64,000 nt of DNA from Trematomus loennbergii. Taxonomy: Eukaryota > Chordata > Actinopteri > Perciformes > Nototheniidae. A program made the position numbers and the translations under genes. Shown one piece after another: positions 53,426-63,043 of the stretch (within the stretch, counting starts at the first letter, position 1; each line of letters starts with the position of its first letter). The notes beneath the pieces are model-generated. The model saw only the letters and a list, made by a program, of their open reading frames with translations. It was not told where the DNA came from and did not search any database. Where the stretch lies: the NCBI GenBank assembly GCA_012861695.1, contig JAAOOA010000033.1, positions 21,728,934 to 21,792,933 on the forward strand, written 5' to 3'.

Positions 53426-53690
53426 GGGCCGGCCCTAGACCTTTTTGGTGCCCTAGGCGAGATTATGATTTGGTGCCCCCCCCTCCAAGCAATACACAAT
53501 AGAATAAATGAAAAATCTCTACAACAGACCAATACACTACAAAAACGGAAACGTATTGACATGATGGTTATATACATAAATAAGGTTTCAAATGTATTCA
53601 GGACTGTATGTTTTAATTGGGGGGTGGATGTCACATCCTCTAGGGGGGTCCGGGGGCATGCCCCCCAGAAAGATTTATTTTAACATTTTA
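53426..53690. repeat. hAT-type fragment (GGGCCGGCCCTAG family)
   Basis: GGGGCCGGCCCTAGACCTTT, then TTGGTGCCCTAGGCGAG and GGGGGGTCCGGGGGCATGCC, are landmarks of a fish hAT family. Only a fragment, with no transposase. Confidence 0.5.
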
Positions 53691-53784
53691 ATGTAACATC
53701 CTGATTTGTTTGGGCATGTCTTATTATTATTATGTCTTATTTTATGAAAATGTGTATGTGTTCTTATATTTACTGTATAGTAGT

Positions 53785-54650
53785 TGTTGTAGCAAACACC
53801 GTGGTGGTGGCTTAAAGCCCACCTCCGCTACGCGCCGTCCGTTAGATGAGCCTGGTTAGATTTAATAAAAGAAGGAGTTCAAAACACCGGAATAAAGGTT
53901 ATAACAATAATCTGATTTTACTGGTAAAAAACACTTATACAAGTTTACAGAGTACTCTGGACTTCCAGTTCCACTGCCGGGTAATACAGGTATCGGGACC
54001 AGCCAGTCAGAAACAGGAAGCCCAGAGCACTCCGGACTTCCAGCTCTACTGCCGTGCAACACAGGTATCGGGACCAGCCAGTCAGAAACAGGAAGCATTT
54101 TGCATGAATAAACAACAGTATTCATAAACATATTTTGGGGCGGAGATGTGTTGACTCTTCCGTCCCATTTTACTCCGAAGCGAATCAGAGAGTCGTGGGG
54201 AGGAGCTGTGTGAGCTGCTCACTCCCCCAGGTGTTTTTACTGGTTGGATTCACTTCTGGTCGGGTCCAATACAGCGAATCAGAGTTCTGGGAAAAAAGTA
54301 TGTTTCTTCTGATGGAGCGTGAGATTTTCGGAAGTACACAAGGACAGAGTCAATCTTTATCTCTGCACCTGTATTCACTCCTTTACTTTCCCAAGGAATA
54401 TTTCACACAAACTATTCTTTCCCAGACAACCAAACATTGTACACAGATATATTGATGCCCAGAAAGGACCTTGAAAAGAATATGTGTGTGTGCTGGTGGG
54501 AGGAGGTGTATGTGTGTGTAGCAGGATATCTGGGTCAGTGAGTGTATAGGATTACTTAAAACAGTTCAAACAATACATGTTCACTAAAATACAGTTCAAA
54601 ATAATACATGTTTACTTCAATACAGTTTAGAACCATATCTGTTAACTTTA
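53785..54650 (+). mobile_element. Solo LTR 4, 4-bp duplication
   Basis: It begins TGTTGTAGCAAACACC and ends ATATCTGTTAACTTTA (final CA decayed to TA), flanked by TAGT at 53781-53784 and 54651-54654. It is 866 bp. It contains a tandem pair of about 67 bp (GACTTCCAGTTCCACTGCCG / GACTTCCAGCTCTACTGCCG) at 53960-54090. Confidence 0.9.
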
Positions 54651-54654
54651 TAGT

Positions 54655-55012
54655 GCAGAAAGTATGCAGAAAAAACCTTAATTTTCAAAGAAAATATATT
54701 TTGGTATTTATTTTATTTTGTCAAATTCTAAGTTATTTTCAAAACAGTAGCCTACTAAGACATTTTTGTTATTGTATTTGTTTATGATTCTTTGAGAAAT
54801 ACGGATTTCAAAATGATCATTTGTCTGTGCTCTTTCCTTTCCCTGACCAAGCAAGTACATATTACACTTAGTTGATTAAATCGCAAATCGCAATATGACT
54901 TTTTCACCAAATCGTGCAGCCCTAAATGACGGTACTACAACTTCCGTGTCAGTTCGCACAAAATACTTTTTGAAAGAGACGTCAATCAGCAGGACACTTT
55001 TCTTTACGTAAA
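54655..55012. other. No gene seen
   Basis: AT-rich. AATCGTGCAGCCCTAAA at 54909-54925 matches the end of the MITE at 31884-32358. Confidence 0.4.
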
Positions 55013-55399
55013 TCAACTTACCAATATCCAGTTATTTTTATACATCCATGCTTTCTTCCAGAAGTCTTCAAACTTTCTGACAACACTGACCTGACAGACT
55101 GATAAAAGCAGTAGCGTACCGTTGGGCTTTAGCTGATTGAGCAGTCCTTTCTCAATGGAGAGAGAAGCCAAGGAAGATAGTCTTACTTGTCCAGTTGTGT
55201 TCCTTGCGTAGGTTTTTATTCGTTTGAGAGCCGAAAACGAACGCTCCACAGAGGCTGAAGACACTGGGATTGTTAGGACCAGCCATGTGAGTGCATACAG
55301 TTCTGCCTGCTGTCTGCAAGGCCTGTCCTCCGCAAAAAAGTCAGGAGATCACCTATACTTTTACAAAGAAAGTTTGACATGTTATACATGACTTTTATT

Positions 55400-56112
55400 T
55401 ATGACTATTAATATCTTTGTACATCCGGCACTAAGCTGAGATCCTTCCACGTGTGCAGCAAGATGCTGGAGATCTTCTACCAGTCTGTTGTGGCCAGTGC
55501 ACTCTTCTTTGCTGCGGTCTGCTGGGGGGGCAGCATCAGAGCCGGTGACACCAGCAGGATCAATAAACGGATCAGGAAAGCTGGATCTGTCATCGGCATC
55601 AAGCTGGACCCCTTTGAAGCTGTGGAGGAGGAGGACACTGAACAGGCTGTTGTCCATCATGGATAACCCCACCCATCCTCTCCACCTGCAGCTGGACAGT
55701 CAACGGAGCTCCTTCTCCAACAGACTGCTGCAGCTCCGCTGTCACAAGGACCGATACAGGAAAACATTCCTGCCCACTGCAATAACACTGTACAATAAAT
55801 CACCTCTGGCTGGAAGAGAACTCTCTGCTCCATAGTTTCTCTTGTAATAAAACCACGTTGTATATTTTACACATATATAATCTGTTCAATATTTTATAAT
55901 TAATGTTCCATATGTCATATATTTATGTATATATATATTTGTATATATAATATCTTGTCAAATTCAACATGTATATTTTCTATTTTCTTTTCTTTCTTTT
56001 TGTTTATTTCTAACGCACTTGTTTTATTGTCAAATGCGTTGTCTTTTATGCTGCTGCAACAAAAACAATTTCCCAAATTAGGATCAATAAAGTACCATCT
56101 TATCTTATCTTA
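55400..56112 (+). mobile_element. L2-type LINE 3' fragment inserted in the hAT
   Basis: The plus strand reads MLEIFYQSVVASALFFAAVC, WGGSIRAGDTSRINKRIRKA and GSVIGIKLDPFEAV. After a frame change it reads TLNRLLSIMDNPTHPLHLQL, RSSFSNRLLQLRCHKDRYRK and TFLPTAITLYNKS. This is the C-terminal domain of fish L2 RT. It ends with GGATCAATAAAGTACCATC and TCTTATCTTATCTTA, the short 3' repeat of these LINEs, showing insertion by target-primed reverse transcription. Confidence 0.88.
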
Positions 56113-56561
56113 GCCTTGAGCCACTCATTTTGATTTACAGTTGTAGTTCTCAAGCAAATCCAGAACCAACCATGCTAGATCCTGTGCCCTTTTTTTGTCT
56201 GTAACATCCTCAAACTTTAAAAATCTCTCCATAACCCCCATTTCAGTCACGTACCTGATTACATATAAGAGCTGCGCAGTGTTACTGAAGTCAGTCGTCT
56301 CGTCGAACATAACCGCTACAAACTCTCTTCTTTGATTTGATAATTTAATACCTCGGACACTGCATTTATTAGATCATTTTGAATTTTTCCTGAAGTTCCT
56401 GTAAAAACTGTGGCTGTGTCAAGATGGTTACGCAAGTCGGCATCATGCTCAGCCAACAGCGTTAACAACTCCATGTCATTGCCTCTATTTAGCGAATCTC
56501 TGGATTCATCGTGTCCTCTGAAAGATAATTCTTGTTGTCCCAAAAAGAGAACACAGTCAAT

Positions 56562-57161
56562 AGGCGCTTTCACACCAAGTACTTTTCCCAGGAATAGTTC
56601 CCGGAACTTTCCCCCGGAACTTTTATTTCCTGGAACTATCTAGTAAATCGCGTTCACACCATAATAAGTCCCTGAGGAAGCCGCTGACGTCACTTCTTCT
56701 TCTTCTGCTTTGGGTTTACTGGCAGGCCGCAAACAACTTCACGGCGTATACTGCCACCCGAAGTCCCCGGCCGGAAGTCCCCAGAGTTGGGGACTGGCTT
56801 CAGTGAAGCCTTCCGAGTAAATCGCCAGAAGCGCCGACACCTCCTCATCACTCCACCGCTCCCATGTTTTCTTTTGTGTTGCCATAAGTTAGTCTCTCTC
56901 CGTTGGTGCGATGGGCTAATGCTAATGCTAATGCGAGCAAATAAAATGGCGGCTTCATAAAAACTTTTCAGAGTTTTACGGGCCGTGGTTTGCAATTCGC
57001 CCAGCCAATCAGAAATTGGAACCTTTTTCTCCCCAGGACAGTCCAGGGGGTGAAAAGGTACGCAAAACAAGTTCTAGTTCCAGATCTTTTTGGTATGAAC
57101 GCAAAATCCCAGGAACTATCGGTATTATTCCTGGGAAAAGTACTCCGGTGTGAAAGCGCCT
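56562..57161 (-). mobile_element. MITE with Myb/SANT exon, inserted in the hAT
   Basis: Ends AGGCGCTTTCACACC (56562) and GGTGTGAAAGCGCCT (57161). The inverted repeat continues inward as TACTTTTCCCAGGAAT, about 34 bp in all with one small gap. It is 600 bp. It carries a minus-strand Myb/SANT-like exon, which indicates a Harbinger origin. A clean target duplication was not seen. Confidence 0.85.
56739..56885 (-). pseudogene. Myb/SANT-like DNA-binding fragment (Harbinger type)
   Basis: From ATG (minus, 56885) the frame reads MATQKKTWERWSDEEVSALL and AIYSEGFTEASPQLWGLP, stopping at 56739. The W..EEV.ALL.IYSE pattern is the first helix pair of the trihelix Myb/SANT proteins encoded beside Harbinger nucleases. 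Only 48 residues remain. Confidence 0.7.
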
Positions 57162-57641
57162 GTTAAGGTGCTTCAGGATGTCTCGGTTCCATCTGACCCT
57201 CTCATTGTGGATGCTGATCTCCCTCTTCCTCTGCTCATCCAGCTGGAAATCCACCCGACATTCACCAAAGGTTTTTAAGTGTACCACTGACATCATATGG
57301 CGCTTGGAGCTTTGGTGAAGCTATTCAGACTGTCAAAGCCAGAATCATTCCATGTCCCTTTACTGGTATTAAACAATAAACATGGCAAGCAAAATAGCCT
57401 GATGTGCTCGGTGAAGGCTGATTAGCACTCATAGTTGCATTCTTTGAAGTGGCGCACAAAACCTTTGCCAGCCTTTGTTAATGCATCCAGTGTGGGTGTT
57501 TTCGCATTTTTCTCCAAAGGATGCCTTGAAAAAGGCTTTTTCAGTAGACTGGCAACAAGATCTTGTTCAGCAGTGGCAGCGGCAGTCATATTCGTTTCAC
57601 TCTGGATACGAAAGAAGTTCATGACAGAAGTTTAGGGTAGC

Positions 57642-58635
57642 TCAGGACACGCTGCTAGGCCCAGGGGGCGTACTGTCATTGAACATCAAAATCTGATTGG
57701 CTGATGAATCTGTCACTAATGCTTATTACCAATCAAATGTGTTGTCTTTCAACAAAAGGCTAGCAGTATCTGTTGTGCTGGCCCCCGCCAACTAAAATAA
57801 CTGCGAGGCATTTAAGTGACTTTTTGATGTAGGAAATTCCAGTTCAGCCTCAACAAAACCTTACTTAATTTTGTAATTTTGAGGATATTATACTATTAAA
57901 ACTTGTGTTTAAACAAAAAAGGCAAGTGACAGAAATCATGCCCAGTTTTGAGGTCTTAGTCAAAAATGAAAATCGCATACAATCTACAGCCTGCTGTTTT
58001 CAGTGATGTGTTTATTTCCCAGGCAACAGAGCAAACAGCAACAACACTTCCAATCCCATGAGAGAGGATTTATTCTCAACATCTCTCATTAACACCACAA
58101 GCAGATTAGCGGGGCCCTCACTGGTGGCCCAAAAGAGCTGATCTCAGCAGTTTGTTGGTGCTGGGCTTCCAGTAATGAGCTAGTCAGACAGCCCCCTCAC
58201 CTTTTGTTTGTCCCCTGATGGAAGTATTGTTTGGCCCAGCTGCATCTCCATGGAAGTGGCTCGTTGAAAGGCAGCCCCTCCTCACCTCAGACCCCTTCTC
58301 CCACCAAGTTTCTCATCACATCCTGGTGTGAGGCACCAGCCCCTGGCACAGAGCCCAGATGGCATTTTCTCCCTGCACAACTTTCATCTGACCATAAAAC
58401 ACAACCCAACAAGGACAGGTCTCCCTGAAGGAACCATTAAGTGCTAAGTGAACAGGCAGCCATTTTAAACCCTTTATTTATCAGCTATTCTCTAACCCGG
58501 GTCTAAAGACGTGCTTGTTAATTAAATATTCAGTTGAGACCCAAACAAACAAATATATTAAATGTGGTCAGAATGGCTGTGTGAAGAATGGCCTCTGCTG
58601 CTTTCTATTCATGCAACCGCTGCAAACTGCTAGCA
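57642..58635. other. No gene; possible unique host sequence at 58000-58480
   Basis: 57642-58000 is AT-rich without features. 58000-58480 has balanced composition, no resemblance to the repeats in the window and no coding frame. Its texture (AGCAGATTAGCGGGGCCCTC, AATGAGCTAGTCAGACAG) is like conserved non-coding DNA. This is impression only. Confidence 0.3.
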
Positions 58636-58639
58636 GTGT

Positions 58640-58990
58640 GAACTTGGAACGGTCTTGCGTACAACAACACCACCAACATCCAGGAATATACAGAAACTGT
58701 TACAGGCTACATCACCAAATGCATTGAGGATGTGACCCACACCAGATCCATCACCATCAGGGCCAACCAGAAGCCATGGCTGACAGAAGAGGTCCACAGG
58801 CTGCTGAGGGCCGCAACATCACCTTCAGAGAGGGCTGTTCTCAGAGCAACCAGGGCCGACCTAACCCGTGGCATCCGGAAAGCCAAACGACAATACACCC
58901 GGAAGATTACAGCACACTCACCTCATTGTAGCGAAAATGGGCCCAAATATCACCTCGTTTCTCACTCCCAAGCAGTGGTGGCGTGACTTT
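58640..58990 (+). pseudogene. L2-type LINE fragment (endonuclease-RT linker)
   Basis: The plus-strand frame reads NIQEYTETVTGYITKCIEDV, ITIRANQKPWLTEEVHRLLR and GIRKAKRQYTRKI. This is the linker of fish L2 ORF2 just before RT. It is broken off at about 58945. Confidence 0.82.
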
Positions 58991-59039
58991 TTCATTGTCT
59001 GTCATTTTGACGTAAAATTATCGGGTCTGTAGACATAAG

Positions 59040-59275
59040 CATCTCAGCATTGCTGGTGACCCCGCCCATCCCTCCACCTGCCTCTTCACCCTCCTGCCTT
59101 CAGGGAGGTCGAGCACCACCTGACTAAAGAACAGTTTTTTACACCAGGCTGTCAGGAGGCTGAACTCTCTCCCCTCTCCCCCTGGACTATAACTCCCCAC
59201 ACACTCAGACATTCAATTCCAGCACCAGACACTTTTTTACGCTGCTATGGACATTCTTGCACTAATGTACATTCC
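59040..59275 (+). mobile_element. L2-type LINE 3' end, second fragment
   Basis: It decodes as CLFTLLPSGRSS, LKNSFFTPGCQEAELSPLSP and a non-coding tail (CCCACACACTCAGACATTCA). This is similar to the last codons and 3' untranslated region of fish L2. Together with 58640-58990 it may be one internally deleted copy. Confidence 0.65.
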
Positions 59276-59311
59276 CAAAGATATTGAAGTGATCTGGAAA
59301 CGGAAAAGCAG

Positions 59312-59862
59312 GTTTATTGCTTTTGGATTATCAAAATAATTTAAAAGGGACACAGACACATTGGATTAACCTATGGATTAACTTCAGCAGCGTTTTTATC
59401 GTTTTAATGCCATTGAAGACCACTTTTGACCAGACTACGAAACAGGTAAACCATGTTAGCGTTTTTAGCTACCTAGCGCCACATGTTTTGATGTCTGTTT
59501 TTATTTATAAAGTCGCGAGTTCGTATCATTGAGTGATAATGTATGTATCCATCGATTCTGTGTCACCTCACAATGTGAAACGATGTGTTGGATGTGCAGA
59601 AAAGATAAATAATAAGGTTTTGTGAGTGAATTTCGGTGCAGTAATCTGTTAGCATTTTTCGCTCGTTGCTAATTCAGAGGCTCAGCGTTAGCATTGTGGG
59701 TTTTCTTTTGAAAAAAAAATTAAAATGATCAGTTAGATGAGTTTTTTCCCGTTACATGGATATAAAACATTCATAGTTTATTAAATATTTAGATGCCCTC
59801 AGACACTGTTTCCTCAGATGACGTGTTTTTCCCCCGGTATCGGGGGGAAGGTGCTTAACAGG
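59312..59862. mobile_element. piggyBac-like TTAA MITE, copy 3 (5'-truncated)
   Basis: It follows copies 1 and 2 from the GATTATCAAAATAATTT region, through TTTTATCGTTTTAATGCCAT and GCGTTAGCATTGTGGGTTTT, to GTGCTTAACAGG before TTAA at 59863-59866. It is more diverged than copies 1 and 2 are from each other. Confidence 0.8.
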
Positions 59863-59960
59863 TTAAAGAAACTAATTGGGCTGGGTAGCACTCTATATCT
59901 TAGGGCCAATAGGAGACCTCAATGCATTATTTCCCCTCCTCCTCATTAGCATGCTGTGCA

Positions 59961-60059
59961 ACTAGTGTGACTAGTGCGCATTTGGGACCCACTAGTACTA
60001 CTAGTGAACATTTTAAGCCTCACTAGTTCACTAGTTGAATTTCAATGTATCTCACTAGT
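59961..60059. repeat. Cluster of seven ACTAGT palindromes
   Basis: ACTAGT begins at 59961, 59970, 59991, 60000, 60022, 60030 and 60054, with a near-match ACTAGA at about 60062. Spacing is irregular, so this is not a simple tandem repeat. Confidence 0.9.
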
Positions 60060-60269
60060 TAACTAGAGAATGCAATTCCTGAAGAAATTGCTAGTGGGAA
60101 TGCTTTATGCTGAAAAGCTGACGCTAAACTGCTATGCTGAAATGTAATGTGTAAGAAGAAAGTGAAGAATTTAGATGATGATACATGAACACTGGGGGCT
60201 TGAATGTGTGATGAGTGAAGAAAAGAAAGTAAAAAGGCTTGGAAAAGCAGCAGAATATTTGAACTGCAA

Positions 60270-60850
60270 ACTTTTGAACTAACTTGATGGCGAATGATCT
60301 GTCGCCATGACAACGGCATTTGATGACACCCCATAATACGCTTAGATGCGTTGATGGCTGCATTGTTACCAAACCTGTGAAGTTTTGGGCCGTTTGGAAC
60401 ATTTTCACTGAAGTTATGAGAAAACCGTGTTTCATGGCGAGCATTGTGTTGCCATGGCAACGGCATTTGAAGAAACCCCATAATTGACGTAGAGCTGTTG
60501 AGGGCTGGACCGGTGATGTACAAGCGAAGTTTGGGGGACGATCGGACTGTTTCCATTGGACTTACAGCGACATCGTGCTTCATGGCGAGTGGTCTGTCGC
60601 CATGGCAACGGCATTTGATGACACCCCATAATATGCTTAGATGCGTTGATGGCTGCATCGTTACCAAACCTGTGAAGTTTTGGGCCGTTTGAAGCATTTT
60701 CACTGAAGTTATGAGAAAACCGTGTTTCATGGCGAGCATTGTGTTGCCATGGCAACGACATTTGATGACACCCCATAATACGCTTAGATGCATTGATGGC
60801 TGCATCGTTACCAAACCTGTGAAGTTTTGTGCCGTTTGGAACATTGTGTG
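60270..60850. repeat. Satellite with 147-148 bp monomers
   Basis: Four monomers share GTYGCCATGRCAACGRCATTTG followed by CCCCATAAT, with the palindrome starting at 60301, 60448, 60596 and 60743. Downstream halves alternate between two types: one with GCTTAGATGCGTTGATGGCT and one with GACGTAGAGCTGTTGAGGGC. Confidence 0.92.
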
Positions 60851-60851
60851 T

Positions 60852-61146
60852 GAGAGAGAGAGAGAGATTGAAGAAGAGGAAGATATTGAGGAAGAGGAAG
60901 ATGGAGAGAGGAAGATATTGAGAAAGAGGAAGATGGAGAGAGGAAGATATTGAGGAAGAGGAAGATGGAGAGAGGAAGATATTGAGGAAGAGGAAGATGG
61001 AGAGAGGAAGATATTGAGGAAGAGGAAGATGGAGAGAGGAAGATATTGAGGAAGATGAGAGAGGAAGATATTGAGGAAGAGGAAGATGGAGAGAGGAAGA
61101 TATTGAGGAAGAGGAAGATAGAGAGAGGAAGATATTGAGGAAGAGG

Positions 61147-61190
<44 letters not shown>
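60852..61190. repeat. Polypurine 32-bp tandem array
   Basis: Units of GAAGATATTGAGGAAGAGG / AAGATGGAGAGAG repeat about nine times, starting at 60879, 60911 and 60943 and onward, and end in a (GA)n run. It is almost pure purine except for TATT and single Ts. Long reading frames on the other strand (Leu/Ser/Pro repeats) are artefacts. Confidence 0.93.
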
Positions 61191-61234
61191 TGAACAGTTA
61201 GAACTGACTCTTGATCGCCCTCTCTCTCTTCTCT

Positions 61235-61290
61235 TGAACGGCATATGACACCCCATAATTGACGTAGAGCTGTTGAGGGCACGACCATTA
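61235..61290. repeat. Partial satellite monomer after the purine array
   Basis: GAACGGCATATGACACCCCA, TAATTGACGTAGAGCTGTTG and AGGGC repeat the second monomer type of the 60270 array. The purine array therefore sits inside the satellite. Confidence 0.85.
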
Positions 61291-61604
61291 ACCATTATCT
61301 GAAGTCTGCTGCTCTGAGCATGTCAGTTGGAGTGATGACATCATCGTGTTCCATTACACAGGTGTTTATAGTTGAGCTAACGAGCTCTGTAGAGATCAAA
61401 GGTTTGCATTGTTCTGAATGAGAGATAAACCTCTTACATGTGAACGTTTTGTGGAAGAACGATAACAGATATCTGTGAAATTTCAAAACGTGAAGCATGT
61501 CAAGGAAGTTGAGTATCTGAAGTGTAATTTTTGTGTACTTTCGGGTTAATAATGTGGCCTTTTTGGCAGTTTAACTAAAGGTGTGCGGCTGCTGCTGTGA
61601 GTAA
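61291..61604. other. No gene seen
   Basis: No recognisable coding or repeat. May continue the degenerate satellite flank. Confidence 0.3.
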
Positions 61605-62322
61605 GGCCCAATCCCAAACCACGCCCTACACCCTACCCCTACACACTACCCCTCCGTTTGCGCGTTCGCGCGGAGGGTCCGCCACATTAAGTGCTGTTCC
61701 AAACCAACGAGTGTGGAGAGGTGTGGAGGGGGAGTGGGCTATCAAGCCCTCAAATAGCGAGTCTGCATCGGTGCTGACTTGAGACTGGTCTCTACCTGAC
61801 CGGAGTCACGCTGTGTGTGTCCGTCAGGAAACACGCTGTTAAAAAGTAGTTCCAGCAAACATCCACTAATAAACTGCGATGTTAACAACCTCATGATAAC
61901 CTCATATTTTTTTAATTTAGGATCATACCTGTGTTTAGTCTAGAAAAAGGTAAATGTGTGCATTTTATTATAAAGTTGTGTATATTTACAGACTGTTGCA
62001 AAAACTAAGAAGCTTATAAACATCAGGTTTAAAACTAAAAGAGCTTTACAAAAAAGTAACACAATTAAAGATGTTTGGAGTTTTATTTGAGTTCTTAATT
62101 TACATTTTTTGTCTAAGAGATGCTGATTTGAAACCGTTGTCACATACAGTTACGGCATTTCCTGTTTCTGCCGGAGAGAGGGGAGTTTGTCCCAAAGCTT
62201 GCTGCTGTATTTACTCCCTCCATCTGACAGGAGGGAGCCTCGTTGAGCTGCGAGTGTGGCTACAGACGGAGTTCACTCCGCCACGGAGGGGTAGGGTCGA
62301 GGGAGTGGTTTGGGATTGGGCC
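61605..62322. mobile_element. MITE with GGCCCAATCCCAAACCAC termini
   Basis: Left GGCCCAATCCCAAACCAC (61605) and right GTGGTTTGGGATTGGGCC (62322) are perfect complements. Subterminal CCCTACCCCT/AGGGGTAGGG words are also opposed. It is 718 bp without transposase. Flanks are GTAA and GAAA, so the duplication, if any, is 2-3 bp or decayed. Superfamily uncertain. Confidence 0.8.
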
Positions 62323-63043
62323 GAAATATCAGCCTGAAATTACAATGGGTGTTAATGGAGACATGTTGAACGTTTTTGTCACTTCATGCCCTCAAGAGGC
62401 ATTTTGTTTAATTATTTTTTGCTTAATTATTTGTCATTTTTCAAGCTACGAGATGTTTTCCTACGTTTGTCATGAAAAATCATGTCTCAGGAATGTAGGG
62501 TTTGGGAATTATGGCAGTTTAAAAAAAATATATGAAGGCAAATTTCAAGATTTGCTCCACTCTAGCTGTGACATCACGCACTCATGTAACTAATGTTAAA
62601 ATCTGAAGAAAACCTCTTTAACAAGGTCTGAACAATGTTTAATATCTCTAAAAGTAAGAATCAGATTTAAAAGTTGTGTTACATGAATAATGTCAGAAAG
62701 ATGTGTAACATTTTAAAGTTGGAATGAGGTTTCTGAGTGAAAGTATGAATGAACAGTTAGAAGTTGAAGTCGCATGAAGATTGTTCAAGTCTGAAGATTT
62801 TCTCCATTGACTTCAATGGTCAAAAATGTGATGAATTATGGGATGTATCTCTGGAATTATGAAAGTTATGAATGATAAAAGTAATAGCCTGCGATTCCCG
62901 ACCGAGCTGAACGTTTTGATGTTTGAACGGAGTTTCTGCGATGTTGAATGTGGGAGGAGAAGAGGGCCAAAATAAGTCGGTGGAATAATAAACTTTTTGT
63001 CCGTAGCATAACATATACTGTAGTTGGAATGCTGTATCGGCAT
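62323..63043. other. No gene recognised
   Basis: AT-rich text with repeated AAGTTGGAATGAGG/GAAAGTATGAATGAAC-like words, similar in style to low-complexity fish intergenic DNA. No coding. Confidence 0.3.

Larger units (their letters stand above)
55013..57640 (-). pseudogene. hAT transposase (minus strand), split by two insertions
   Basis: Read right to left: N-terminal AEQDLVASLLKKPFSRHPLE (about 57560), then FGECRVDFQLDEQRKREISI and NERVRWNRDILKHL (57165-57275). A MITE (56562-57161) interrupts. Then come IDCVLFLGQQELSFRGHDES, LLTLLAEHDADLRNHLDTAT, MFDETTDFSNTAQLLYVIRY (a D.TTD block of the catalytic fold) and FLKFEDVTDKKRAQDLAWLV. An L2 fragment follows (about 55400-56112). Last is LTIPVSSASVERSFSALKRI with KTYARNTTGQVRLSSLASLS (hATC). 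It belongs to the ZMYM1/TTF-type branch. Outside the insertions there are several stops. Confidence 0.85.

Noticed and set aside
60879..61140. CRISPR-like appearance of regularly repeated units.
   Set aside because: Units are contiguous with no unique spacers, and the setting is a vertebrate genome.
60059..61288. A 409-codon minus-strand reading frame rich in Leu, Ser and Pro.
   Set aside because: It is produced by the 32-bp purine array and the satellite; the repeat unit lacks stop codons in several frames. No domain is present.
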